DNA of 11,640 nt from an uncultured Lachnospiraceae bacterium (GTDB lineage: Bacteria > Bacillota > Clostridia > Lachnospirales > Lachnospiraceae): contig CAMWSA010000081.1 of NCBI GenBank assembly GCA_947176785.1, positions 1-11,640 of the forward strand, given 5' to 3'. The position numbers and the translations under genes are program-made. Under the pieces are notes generated by a model that worked only from the letters and a program-made list of their open reading frames with translations, was not told the origin of the DNA and did no database searches. Of the stretch, positions 1 to 5,893 are shown one piece after another; the stretch's first letter is position 1; every line of letters begins with the position of its first letter.

Positions 1-951
1 GGGCTTCGGCAGACGTCAAATAATGTTCAGGTTATGAAGCTGTGGCTTGGACAGGCCGGAATTATAAGCGGCGATTGGAAGATTGACGAGGCGGCGCTCA
101 AGGAACTGCTGGGGATTGAAAGCAGTGAGATCGGGCTTTTTAAAGAACTGTCCACGGAACAATACTTTTTTCTCCTTGCATTGTGTAACGCCGCCCCGGA
201 AGCTCCGCTAGTCGCAACCGATGTACGCAATCTGGCAGCTGCAGCATATAATATTGACTTTGATGAGAAGGCTTTTGCAGTCCGGGTCATAAAGCCCCTG
301 CATGAAAAAGGTTTGATCATGGCAAAGAAAACTACCGATGGCCGTGGCGCAAAGCCGTATATGGTTGAACTCACTGAGCAGACAAAACGGGAGGTTATCC
401 GTCCGCTGTTGACGCAATTCAGAGATCAGGTAGGAAATGCTCTGGCTGACGCATACTGTAAGACCTTTTCCGAATTGCGGAGTGAGATGGATTCGGAGAA
501 CTCCTATGTAAAAGGGCTTGCTTTAGAGGCATTTGCAATCAAGGTCATGAAGATCATCAACCTTGACTTCATACGGACGCGCTACCGTGACATTCAAATT
601 GGCGGTGCGGAGGTTGATGTCCTGTTCGATTCCACCCGTCTGCTCTATTCCCGCTGGCAAGTACAATGCAAGAATACCGCCACGGTCACTATTGACATGG
701 TGGCAAAGGAGGTTGGCCTTTCCCATATGCTTAAGAGTAATGCTGTTGTGATAATGACTACGGGCCATCTCACAAGCGAAGCAAAGAAGTACGCACGGCG
801 GATTATGGAAGACATGAACCTGTGCATTTTGGTACTTGAAAAAGAGGACATTGATTGTATTATTGCGAATCCTCCGAGTATTGTTGATATTTTCAACAGG
901 CAGTCTGAAGAGGTGAAAAAAATAAAAATTCTCCACGACGGGGAGAACTGA
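1..951 (+). CDS. Restriction endonuclease-like protein, Mrr-type PD-(D/E)XK nuclease (5' end outside window)
   Basis: The reading frame is open from base 1, so the gene probably starts upstream. An internal ATG lies at 34 but has no convincing ribosome binding site. Numbering from that Met, residues about 35-115 look like a winged-helix region ending in a basic turn (KKTTDGRGAKPY). Residues about 150-285 resemble a restriction-endonuclease-like fold: a helix with Glu165, then GAEVDVLF (Glu193, Asp195), then WQVQCKN (Gln211, Lys213). The Asp...Gln-x-Lys spacing is the Mrr-type variant of the PD-(D/E)XK active site. A hydrophobic strand (NAVVIMTTG, about 236-244) follows, as in Mrr-like domains. 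The likely role is cleavage of foreign or modified DNA, but no methyltransferase is visible and the specificity is unknown. Codon use is more A/T-rich than in the genes downstream, which suggests separate ancestry. The fold is fairly secure; the exact restriction type is not. Confidence 0.7.
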   Translation, partial: GLRQTSNNVQVMKLWLGQAGIISGDWKIDEAALKELLGIESSEIGLFKELSTEQYFFLLALCNAAPEAPLVATDVRNLAAAAYNIDFDEKAFAVRVIKPLHEKGLIMAKKTTDGRGAKPYMVELTEQTKREVIRPLLTQFRDQVGNALADAYCKTFSELRSEMDSENSYVKGLALEAFAIKVMKIINLDFIRTRYRDIQIGGAEVDVLFDSTRLLYSRWQVQCKNTATVTIDMVAKEVGLSHMLKSNAVVIMTTGHLTSEAKKYARRIMEDMNLCILVLEKEDIDCIIANPPSIVDIFNRQSEEVKKIKILHDGEN

Positions 952-1034
952 CCTCCGTGCCCCCATTGTATGGCAATATAAATGACAGGTGCGTCGCGAT
1001 AAAATAAATCAATAAATTTGATTAAATTCGCATC

Positions 1035-1063
1035 TTGCTTCACACAATACTTTATGCTAAGAT
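1035..1063 (+). promoter_or_regulatory. Probable leuA promoter with extended -10
   Basis: TTGCTT at 1035-1040 is followed after exactly 17 bases by TAAGAT at 1058-1063. A TG at 1055-1056 gives an extended -10 (TGCTAAGAT). The -35 match is weak (TTG only), but the spacing, the extended -10 and the position just upstream of the T-box leader support it. Transcription would begin near 1070. The region from 952 to 1034 is an A/T-rich gap with no other feature I can support. Confidence 0.5.
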
Positions 1064-1087
1064 ATCTTCAATTAAATAGCGCAAATG

Positions 1088-1357
1088 CAATGACGAGGAG
1101 TAGTAGCTGAATGTGGGACAACAGAGAACTGCCGGGTGGTGCAAGGCGGTCTGAAGCAGGCGGTGAACTGGCCTCAGAGCAGCCGACCGAAAACAGGGCA
1201 CTGGAAAGTAGGCTCGGACGGAACACCCGCCGTACAAAGGGGCCAGGCATGTAAGTGCCGGTGAGGGCATGGCGAAAGCCGTGAAGTAGAGTGGTACCGC
1301 GTTTGTAAGAGCGTCTCTATGGGATATCCGGGCGGATATTTTGTAGAGACTTTTTTT
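1088..1357 (+). promoter_or_regulatory. T-box leader (tRNA-sensing riboswitch), probably leucine-specific
   Basis: This untranslated leader precedes leuA. The T-box sequence AGAGTGGTACCGCG ends at 1301 and contains the tRNA-acceptor-binding bulge TGGTACC at 1292-1298. The variable base U in UGGU would pair with an A discriminator base, as in tRNA-Leu. The Stem I region has the usual GACGAGGAGTAG start (about 1092) and a specifier-like segment GAACTGGCCTC at 1165-1175. In it, CTG (1168-1170, Leu) sits where specifier codons normally lie. Family knowledge: uncharged tRNA stabilises an antiterminator, while charged tRNA lets the downstream terminator form. So leuA should be read through when leucine is short. 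The 5' boundary is approximate, and the specifier is inferred by eye and from the downstream gene. Confidence 0.88.
1313..1357 (+). terminator. Intrinsic terminator of the T-box leader
   Basis: GTCTCTA (1313-1319) pairs perfectly with TAGAGAC (1344-1350). Inside it ATATCC (1324-1329) pairs with GGATAT (1334-1339) around a GGGC loop. Seven T residues (1351-1357) follow directly. The TCTCT strand can instead pair with the AGAG at the start of the T-box sequence, giving the usual exclusive antiterminator. Confidence 0.88.
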
Positions 1358-1408
1358 ATGGACACCCGGATAAGGATACGCACACAAAATTTAAGAAAGG
1401 GAAATGAC

Positions 1409-3403
1409 ATGAATGTAGCAGAAAAATACGGCAGATCTTATTTTATGCCCCCGGAGGTCACCTACGACTGGGTGCATAAGGACATTATCGAAAAGCCTCC
1501 GGTGTGGTGCAGCGTGGACCTGCGGGACGGCAACCAGGCGCTGATCGAACCCATGAGCCTGGAGCAGAAGCTGGAATTCTTCCAGATGCTGGTGGACATT
1601 GGCTTTAAGGAGATCGAGGTGGGATTCCCTGCGGCCTCCGACACGGAGTACCAGTTCCTGCGGGCGCTGATTGAGCGCAAGATGATCCCGGAGGATGTCA
1701 CCGTCCAGGTACTGACCCAGGCCAGGGAGCATATCATCCGCAAGACCTTTGCGGCGCTGGAGGGCGTGCCCCACGCCATTGTCCACCTGTATAACTCCAC
1801 CTCCGTGGCCCAGAGGGAGCAGGTCTTTGGCAAGAGCAAAGAGGAGGTCAGGCAGTTGGCCGTGGACGGAGCCAAGCTGCTGCTGGAGATTGCCGGCGAG
1901 ATGGAGGGGGATTTCCGCTTTGAGTACAGCCCGGAGAGCTTCCCTGGCACAGAGGTGGACTATGCAGTGGAGGTATGCAATGCCGTGCTGGATGTATGGC
2001 AGCCTGTTTCCTCCCACAAGGCTATCATCAATATACCCACCACAGTGCAGATTGCCATGCCCCATGTGTTTGCCTGCCAGATTGAGTACATCCACAAGCA
2101 TCTGAAATACCGGGACGCGGTGGTACTGAGTGTGCATCCTCACAACGACAGAGGCTGCGGCATCAGCGATGCGGAGTTCGGCGTGCTGGCCGGGGCTGAC
2201 CGGGTGGAGGGTACCCTCTTTGGCAACGGCGAACGCACCGGCAACGTGGACGTGGTGACACTGGCTATGAACATGATGTGCCATGGCGTGGCGTCGGGCC
2301 TGGATTTCTCCCATATTAACCCCATCCGGGAAAAATACGAGATGCTCACGGGCATGCATGTCTATGAGCGCTCCCCCTATGCGGGCGACCTGGTATTTAC
2401 CGCTTTTTCCGGTTCCCATCAGGACGCCATTTCCAAGGGCATGACCTGGAGGAAGGAGGGTAAGAGCGGGAAACGCTGGGATGTGCCCTATCTGCCCATC
2501 GACCCTCAGGATCTGGGCCGGGAGTATGAATCCGACGTGATCCGTATCAACAGCCAGTCCGGCAAGGGCGGAATTGCCTTCATATTGAAGCAGAATTTCG
2601 GCATGGCCCTGCCTGCCCAGATGCGGGAGGAAGTGGGCTATCTGATGAAGGGCGTCTCCGACCAGCGGCACAAGGAGTTGGCCCCGGCGGATGTGTACAG
2701 GATTTTTGAGGATACTTACATCAAGCCCAGAGAGGTATTTGATGTGACAGAGTGCCATTTCAGGCAGGTGCCGGAGGGGATTGTAGCCAGCGTGACCATC
2801 CAGCAGGGCAAGGAAAAGCGGGTGATTGAGGCGGACGGCAACGGTCGTCTGGACGCTGTCAGCAATGCGCTGAAGCTGTTTTTCGGCATCTCCTATGAAC
2901 TTTCCGTGTACGAGGAACATGCGGTGTCCAGAGGCTCCTCCTCCAAGGCGGCCTCCTATGTGGGCGTACTGCAAAACGGCAGCTTCCAGTGGGGCGTGGG
3001 CATTGACGGCGATATCATCAAGAGTTCTATCGCCGCCCTGGTGGTGGCGGTGAACAAGCTGGCCAAAGCCGCCAACATGACCCAGGGCCGTCAGGAGCGG
3101 ATTATGGATATGATGAAATATATTCAGGACCACAGCCAGGATGTGACCCTGGAGGAACTGTCCCAGGTTTTTCATTTGTCTAAGCCCTACGTGTCCAAGT
3201 ACATCAGAGAAAACACCGGAACAACTTTTCAGGAGGCGGTGAAAGCGGCCCGGATGAAGCGCGCCCGTACCATGCTGAAGGAGACAAACCGCACGGTGGA
3301 ATCCATTGCGGCGGAGGTGGGTTATGAGACCGTGGAGCATTTCAACAGGCTGTTTAAGAAAGCTTACGGCATGACCCCGGTGCAATTCCGCAGGAACAAA
3401 TAG
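1409..3403 (+). CDS. leuA: 2-isopropylmalate synthase with fused C-terminal AraC-type DNA-binding domain
   Basis: The enzyme part catalyses the first step of leucine synthesis, condensing acetyl-CoA with 2-oxoisovalerate. The protein is 664 aa. The TIM barrel (about 25-330) has DLRDGNQ (37-43), the metal-binding HPHNDRG (243-249) and GNGERTGN (272-279), followed by FSGSHQDA (333-340). Residues about 430-552 correspond to the LeuA dimerisation/allosteric domain, where leucine binds in characterised homologues. The length up to about residue 555 matches ordinary long-form LeuA. Residues about 560-664 are a full AraC-type double helix-turn-helix: LEELSQVFHLSKPYVSKYIRE (581-601, first HTH), then VESIAAEVGYETVEHFNRLF (630-649) and KKAYGMTPVQFRR (650-662). 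This fusion is odd for LeuA. There is no stop or frameshift between the parts. The start was chosen at 1409 because AGAAAGGG lies 7 bases upstream; an in-frame ATG at 1358 directly follows the terminator T-run and lacks a binding site. A T-box controls transcription. Confidence 0.93.
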   Translation: MNVAEKYGRSYFMPPEVTYDWVHKDIIEKPPVWCSVDLRDGNQALIEPMSLEQKLEFFQMLVDIGFKEIEVGFPAASDTEYQFLRALIERKMIPEDVTVQVLTQAREHIIRKTFAALEGVPHAIVHLYNSTSVAQREQVFGKSKEEVRQLAVDGAKLLLEIAGEMEGDFRFEYSPESFPGTEVDYAVEVCNAVLDVWQPVSSHKAIINIPTTVQIAMPHVFACQIEYIHKHLKYRDAVVLSVHPHNDRGCGISDAEFGVLAGADRVEGTLFGNGERTGNVDVVTLAMNMMCHGVASGLDFSHINPIREKYEMLTGMHVYERSPYAGDLVFTAFSGSHQDAISKGMTWRKEGKSGKRWDVPYLPIDPQDLGREYESDVIRINSQSGKGGIAFILKQNFGMALPAQMREEVGYLMKGVSDQRHKELAPADVYRIFEDTYIKPREVFDVTECHFRQVPEGIVASVTIQQGKEKRVIEADGNGRLDAVSNALKLFFGISYELSVYEEHAVSRGSSSKAASYVGVLQNGSFQWGVGIDGDIIKSSIAALVVAVNKLAKAANMTQGRQERIMDMMKYIQDHSQDVTLEELSQVFHLSKPYVSKYIRENTGTTFQEAVKAARMKRARTMLKETNRTVESIAAEVGYETVEHFNRLFKKAYGMTPVQFRRNK

Positions 3404-3408
3404 ACAAA

Positions 3409-3655
3409 AAATCGTACAAATGCTTCCTGAAGGCCATTGACACCAACGCGTCATGGTGCAGCGACATGCCTGCTGTCTGCACGATCCGGGCGGCTCCCAG
3501 GACTATGCCAGGGCCAGGCGTCTGCCGGAAAAATATCCCGGTGAGCGCCTGGCCTGCATCGTCCTGGGAGAGTTCCATGCCTACAGCCCGGGCGTGCCCC
3601 GGGATATCGCAAGGCCATGGAATACCGGAACAAATTTGCCCGCTCCCGGCGGTAG
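3409..3655 (+). pseudogene. Unidentified coding remnant, apparently frameshifted twice
   Basis: Directly after leuA, protein-like stretches appear in three successive plus-strand frames. KSYKCFLKAIDTNASWCSDM starts at about 3412. Next, in another frame, come GSQDYARARRLPEKYPGERL and ACIVLGEFHAYSPGVPRDIA (about 3491-3610). In the third frame KAMEYRNKFARSRR (from 3611) ends at TAG 3653-3655. Joined, they would give a short basic-tailed protein end of about 80 residues. I do not recognise the family, so this is inference from composition only. It could also be non-coding debris. No ribosome binding site or complete frame is present. Confidence 0.25.
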
Positions 3656-3671
3656 CGGAGCATTAAAAGCA

Positions 3672-4020
3672 CTATGCAATGCCCTTTCCGATGTCAGCCA
3701 CATCCGGCTTGACATACATTTCCCACAATTCCACCAACACGCTGATTTTTCCGCCTGCCGGGGTGTACTTTACCGCATTGCCCGGCAGATTAAACAGGGC
3801 CTCCGCCGTCCGCCTGCTGTCATGGGACAGACACAAAGCCTGCGGGCCGGTTTGCCATACAGCGAAACGGACTGTTCCGAGAAGTCCAGGGACAGCCCGC
3901 CGCCATCATAAATATCCCTGGCCGGTTTGTGATGCTTCAGCATGGCAAACATAGCGCTGATCTTCCGCTGCAGGGCCCCAATGGAAAAGGGCCTGTTGAT
4001 ATAGTCCACCGCCCCGGCAA
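3672..4020 (-). pseudogene. Two-component system remnant: response regulator fragment joined to histidine kinase fragment
   Basis: Reading the minus strand from 4020, FAGAVDYINRPFSIGALQRK matches the end of an OmpR-family receiver domain (normally ADDYxxKPF). SLDFSEQSVSLYGKP matches the first strands of the winged-helix output domain. The response-regulator reading breaks near 3835-3850. In another frame the sequence continues as TAEALFNLPGNAVKYTPAGG, a histidine kinase HATPase N-box, then VKPDVADIGKGIA (G1 box) and a stop at 3672-3674. The missing parts (receiver N-terminus, end of the winged helix, kinase N-terminus, end of the ATPase domain) show deletions within a former regulator-kinase gene pair. 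It cannot encode a working protein. The Lys of the KPF motif is Arg and the N-box reads GN where DN is usual. The break at about 4020 abuts the A/T-rich fab promoter. Confidence 0.8.
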
Positions 4021-4028
4021 AAAAACTA

Positions 4029-4057
4029 TTGACATTTGTTTTGCCCGGTAGTATTAT
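4029..4057 (+). promoter_or_regulatory. Sigma-A-type promoter of the fab operon
   Basis: A perfect -35 box TTGACA (4029-4034) is separated by exactly 17 bases from TATTAT (4052-4057), a 5/6 match to the -10 consensus. Transcription should start near 4064. That leaves an untranslated leader of about 290 bases before acpP. I see no equally good promoter further down the operon. Confidence 0.82.
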
Positions 4058-4070
4058 CCTGTTGAAATAG

Positions 4071-4083
4071 TTTGACGGTCAAA
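4071..4083. promoter_or_regulatory. FabT-like operator 1
   Basis: TTTGACGGTCAAA is a perfect palindrome around its central base. It starts about 14 bases after the -10 box, so a bound repressor would cover the start of transcription. The TTTGA-N3-TCAAA pattern fits the operator of FabT, the MarR-family repressor of fatty acid genes in streptococci and relatives (consensus near TTTGATTATCAAA). It does not resemble the FapR site. No regulator gene is in the window. Confidence 0.65.
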
Positions 4084-4086
4084 ATA

Positions 4087-4099
4087 TTTGATACTCAAA
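4087..4099. promoter_or_regulatory. FabT-like operator 2
   Basis: TTTGATACTCAAA has the same TTTGA-N3-TCAAA half-sites as the first operator. The centre-to-centre distance is 16 bases, about 1.5 helical turns. A further isolated TTTGA half-site lies at 4129-4133. Two tandem sites just downstream of the promoter suggest repression by dimers bound side by side. Confidence 0.6.
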
Positions 4100-4189
4100 C
4101 AAATAGAGTGGCGAACTATTTTATGTAGTTTGAAAAACCATGAAAAGAAATTAGGCAGTTGTGAAACATTCCCCGCAAGTGACGTGGCC

Positions 4190-4283
4190 GGTCAATATAT
4201 GCAAAAACGGGCTTGGAAGTAAATTTGTTCCGCAAATTTGCTTCATGCAGCGGCAAGCCGCCCTTATTTTGTATATATTGCCC
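4190..4283 (+). other. Long hairpin in the acpP 5' leader
   Basis: The outer arm 4190-4206 (GGTCAATATATGCAAAA) pairs with 4267-4283 (TTTTGTATATATTGCCC), with one mismatch and one G-U pair. GGCTTG (4210-4215) pairs with CAAGCC (4254-4259). The inner GAAGTAAATTTG (4216-4227) pairs with CAAATTTGCTTC (4233-4244) with one G-U pair around TTCCG. No T-run follows, so it is not a plain terminator. It lies between the promoter and acpP and could be a cis-acting RNA structure or an inserted palindromic repeat. The rest of the leader shows nothing I can assign. Confidence 0.6.
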
Positions 4284-4353
4284 ATCCACTGTTTCCGGAA
4301 GGGGAGTTTCGCAATCGCATAATGAAAAGAAATGAAGAAAAGGAGAAGAAGTC

Positions 4354-4584
4354 ATGTTTGAAAAAGTGAAGGAAATCATTGAGGAAAAGCTGAATGCGGA
4401 CGGCATGAATATCACGGAGGACACCAGCTTCAAGGATGATCTGAACGCGGATTCGCTGGATCTGTTTGAGATGGTGATGGCCCTGGAAGATGAGTTTGGC
4501 ATCGAAATCCCCTCCGAGGATCTGGAGAAAATGGCTACGGTGGGCGATGTGATGGAGTACCTGAAGGATAAGGGCGTGGAGTAA
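4354..4584 (+). CDS. acpP: Acyl carrier protein
   Basis: AcpP carries growing acyl chains on a 4'-phosphopantetheine arm during fatty acid synthesis. The 76-residue, strongly acidic sequence has normal length for the family. The attachment motif DSLDLFEMVM gives Ser34 as the modified residue, and the helix after it (EDEFGIEIPSEDLEKM) is typical of the face that docks partner enzymes. AGGAG at 4341-4345, 8 bases before ATG, supports the start. It is the first gene of the operon. In many Clostridia fabH or a MarR-type regulator precedes it, but here it follows the two-component remnant. A 227-base structured gap separates it from fabK. I assign the main fatty-acid ACP role with high confidence from context. 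Confidence 0.96.
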   Translation: MFEKVKEIIEEKLNADGMNITEDTSFKDDLNADSLDLFEMVMALEDEFGIEIPSEDLEKMATVGDVMEYLKDKGVE

Positions 4585-4639
4585 GTTGTCCGCACATTGA
4601 GAGTTTATAATTGCTTGTTCCGGGGTTCATATGATATCG

Positions 4640-4757
4640 ACGGGCGCTGAGATTTTCCGGTTCCCGCACGTCACATGCCGCATAATTATAGTAAACGACA
4701 TATGCCGGAGGCTTGTGGCAGCGTGTGATGTGCAGGAAGGAAAATCCAATCGCCCGT
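4640..4757 (+). other. 118-base nested hairpin between acpP and fabK
   Basis: Three nested helices line up symmetrically. ACGGGCG (4640-4646) pairs with CGCCCGT (4751-4757). GATTTTCC (4651-4658) pairs with GGAAAATC (4739-4746). GCACGTCACATGCCGC (4666-4681) pairs with GCAGCGTGTGATGTGC (4718-4733), with 13 Watson-Crick pairs, two G-U pairs and one mismatch. TTCC/GGAA (4661-4664/4735-4738) bridges the last two helices. The apical region holds the repeated motif AATTATAGTAAACGACAT (4684-4701). No T-run follows. It could be an RNA processing or attenuation element, a small RNA or a palindromic mobile repeat. The structure is clear; its function is not known. Confidence 0.7.
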
Positions 4758-4811
4758 GAGTATAACCGCTTCTGAGTAGATCCGGACGCCGGGACGCGGG
4801 AAGAGGATGAC

Positions 4812-5738
4812 ATGAAAACAAGAGTGACTGATATGCTGGGGATTGCATATCCCATTATGCAGGGCGGTATGGCCTGGGTGGCGGAATACCACCTGGTGGC
4901 GGCCGTGTCCGAGGCCGGGGGGATGGGACTGATTGGAGCCGGAGGTGCCCCTGCCGAGTTTGTGCGGGAGCAGATCCGGAAAGTGAAAGAGAGGACGGGG
5001 AAGCCCTTCGGCGTGAACCTGATGCTGATGAATCCCGAGGCGGACGCCATCGCACGGGTGATTGTGGAAGAGGGTGTAAAGGTGGTGACCACCGGGGCCG
5101 GGAATCCGGGAAAATATTTATCCGCCTGGAAGGAAGCGGGCGTAAAGGTGATTCCGGTGGTGGCCAGCGTTGCTATGGCTAAAATGATGGAGCGGGCCGG
5201 GGCCGACGCCGTGGTGGCGGAGGGGACCGAGTCCGGCGGACATATCGGTTCCGCCACCACCATGACGCTGGTGCCCCAGGTGGTGGACGCAGTGAGCATC
5301 CCTGTGATTGCGGCAGGAGGCATTGCGGACGGCAGAGGGCTGGCGGCAGCCATGATGCTGGGCGCAGAGGCGGTGCAGCTGGGAACACGCTTCATCGTGG
5401 CCAGGGAATCCATTGTCCATGACAATTACAAGCAGAAAGTGATTGCCGCCAAGGACATTGACTCCGAGGTGACGGGCTTGAGCCACGGGCATCCCGTGAG
5501 ACAGCTGCGCAATCAGATGACTCGTGAATACCTGAAACTGGAAAAGGGGGGAGCGCCCTTCGAGGAACTGGAGCAGCTGACCCTGGGGGCTCTGCGCAAA
5601 GCCGTGGTGGAAGGCGATGTGGTGAACGGAACCCTGATGGCGGGCCAGATCGCGGGCCTGGTTCACGAGGAGCAGACCTGCCAGGAGATGATCCTTGAGA
5701 TCATGGAGCAGGCGGAAGGTCTGCTAAAGCTGCAATAA
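4812..5738 (+). CDS. fabK: Enoyl-ACP reductase II (FMN-dependent)
   Basis: FabK reduces trans-2-enoyl-ACP to acyl-ACP, the last step of each elongation cycle, using FMN and NAD(P)H. The 308-residue protein has the nitronate-monooxygenase-like TIM barrel of the family. MKTRVTDMLGIAYPIMQGGM starts it as in pneumococcal FabK, GVKVVTTGAGNP is at 88-99, and ESGGHIG carries His144, matching the catalytic His position of the pneumococcal enzyme. IPVIAAGGIADG (163-174) and LGAEAVQLGTRF (183-194) form the FMN phosphate-binding part. A modest binding site (AAGAGG, 4801-4806) precedes ATG. FabK is not related to FabI and is insensitive to triclosan. After the stop, the gene's own tail is partly repeated. 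No fabI-type gene is in the window. Confidence 0.96.
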   Translation: MKTRVTDMLGIAYPIMQGGMAWVAEYHLVAAVSEAGGMGLIGAGGAPAEFVREQIRKVKERTGKPFGVNLMLMNPEADAIARVIVEEGVKVVTTGAGNPGKYLSAWKEAGVKVIPVVASVAMAKMMERAGADAVVAEGTESGGHIGSATTMTLVPQVVDAVSIPVIAAGGIADGRGLAAAMMLGAEAVQLGTRFIVARESIVHDNYKQKVIAAKDIDSEVTGLSHGHPVRQLRNQMTREYLKLEKGGAPFEELEQLTLGALRKAVVEGDVVNGTLMAGQIAGLVHEEQTCQEMILEIMEQAEGLLKLQ

Positions 5739-5836
5739 ACCACCGAAATGTATACCAAGGGAAGAGGAAAGCGGAAGCCTTGCTGAAGATTCAACAAACC
5801 ACTGAAAAGTGTGATGAGGGAAACGGCAAGGCGGAA
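5712..5836 (+). repeat. Imperfect tandem duplication of the fabK 3' end
   Basis: The unit starting GCGGAAGGTCTGCTAAAG (5712-5770, including the last fabK codons and stop) recurs at 5771-5830 as GCGGAAGCCTTGCTGAAG. It shares the internal blocks AAACCAC, GAAA and AGGGAA at matching spacing. A third start, GCGGAATATTGG, begins at 5831. The units are 59 and 60 bases and roughly three-quarters identical by eye. The second copy is out of frame with fabK and follows its stop, so it is decayed duplicated coding sequence. Confidence 0.6.
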
Positions 5837-5855
5837 TATTGGCTGCGCATATAGG

Positions 5856-5871
5856 ACCCGCCGAGGCGGGT
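5856..5871. repeat. Short G/C palindrome before fabD
   Basis: ACCCGCC (5856-5862) and GGCGGGT (5865-5871) are perfectly complementary around GA. It lies just upstream of the fabD binding site and has no T-run. It could form a small stem in the message; no role can be assigned. Confidence 0.4.
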
Positions 5872-5893
5872 AGATGGGAGTTTGTGCGAAAAG

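Noticed and set aside
929..947. Terminator at the end of the nuclease gene
   Set aside because: TTCTCC and GGAGAA can pair but lie inside the coding sequence and no T-run follows.
1391..3454. A 687-codon open frame on the minus strand opposite leuA
   Set aside because: It lies antisense to leuA across nearly its whole length. Its composition (many His, Leu and Gly) is what a G/C-rich coding strand gives when read backwards, and no domain is recognisable.
3712..3717. TTGACA as a promoter -35 box
   Set aside because: It lies inside the kinase remnant, with no -10 box at a suitable distance and no gene directly downstream.
3453..3911. A 152-codon plus-strand frame spanning the debris region
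   Set aside because: Its second half runs antisense to the clear response-regulator/kinase remnant, so the frame is chance. Only its first part shares sequence with the unidentified remnant.
4066..4099. FapR operator at the fab promoter
   Set aside because: FapR sites read roughly TTAGTACCTGATACTAA. The half-sites here are TTTGA and TCAAA, which fit the MarR/FabT type instead.
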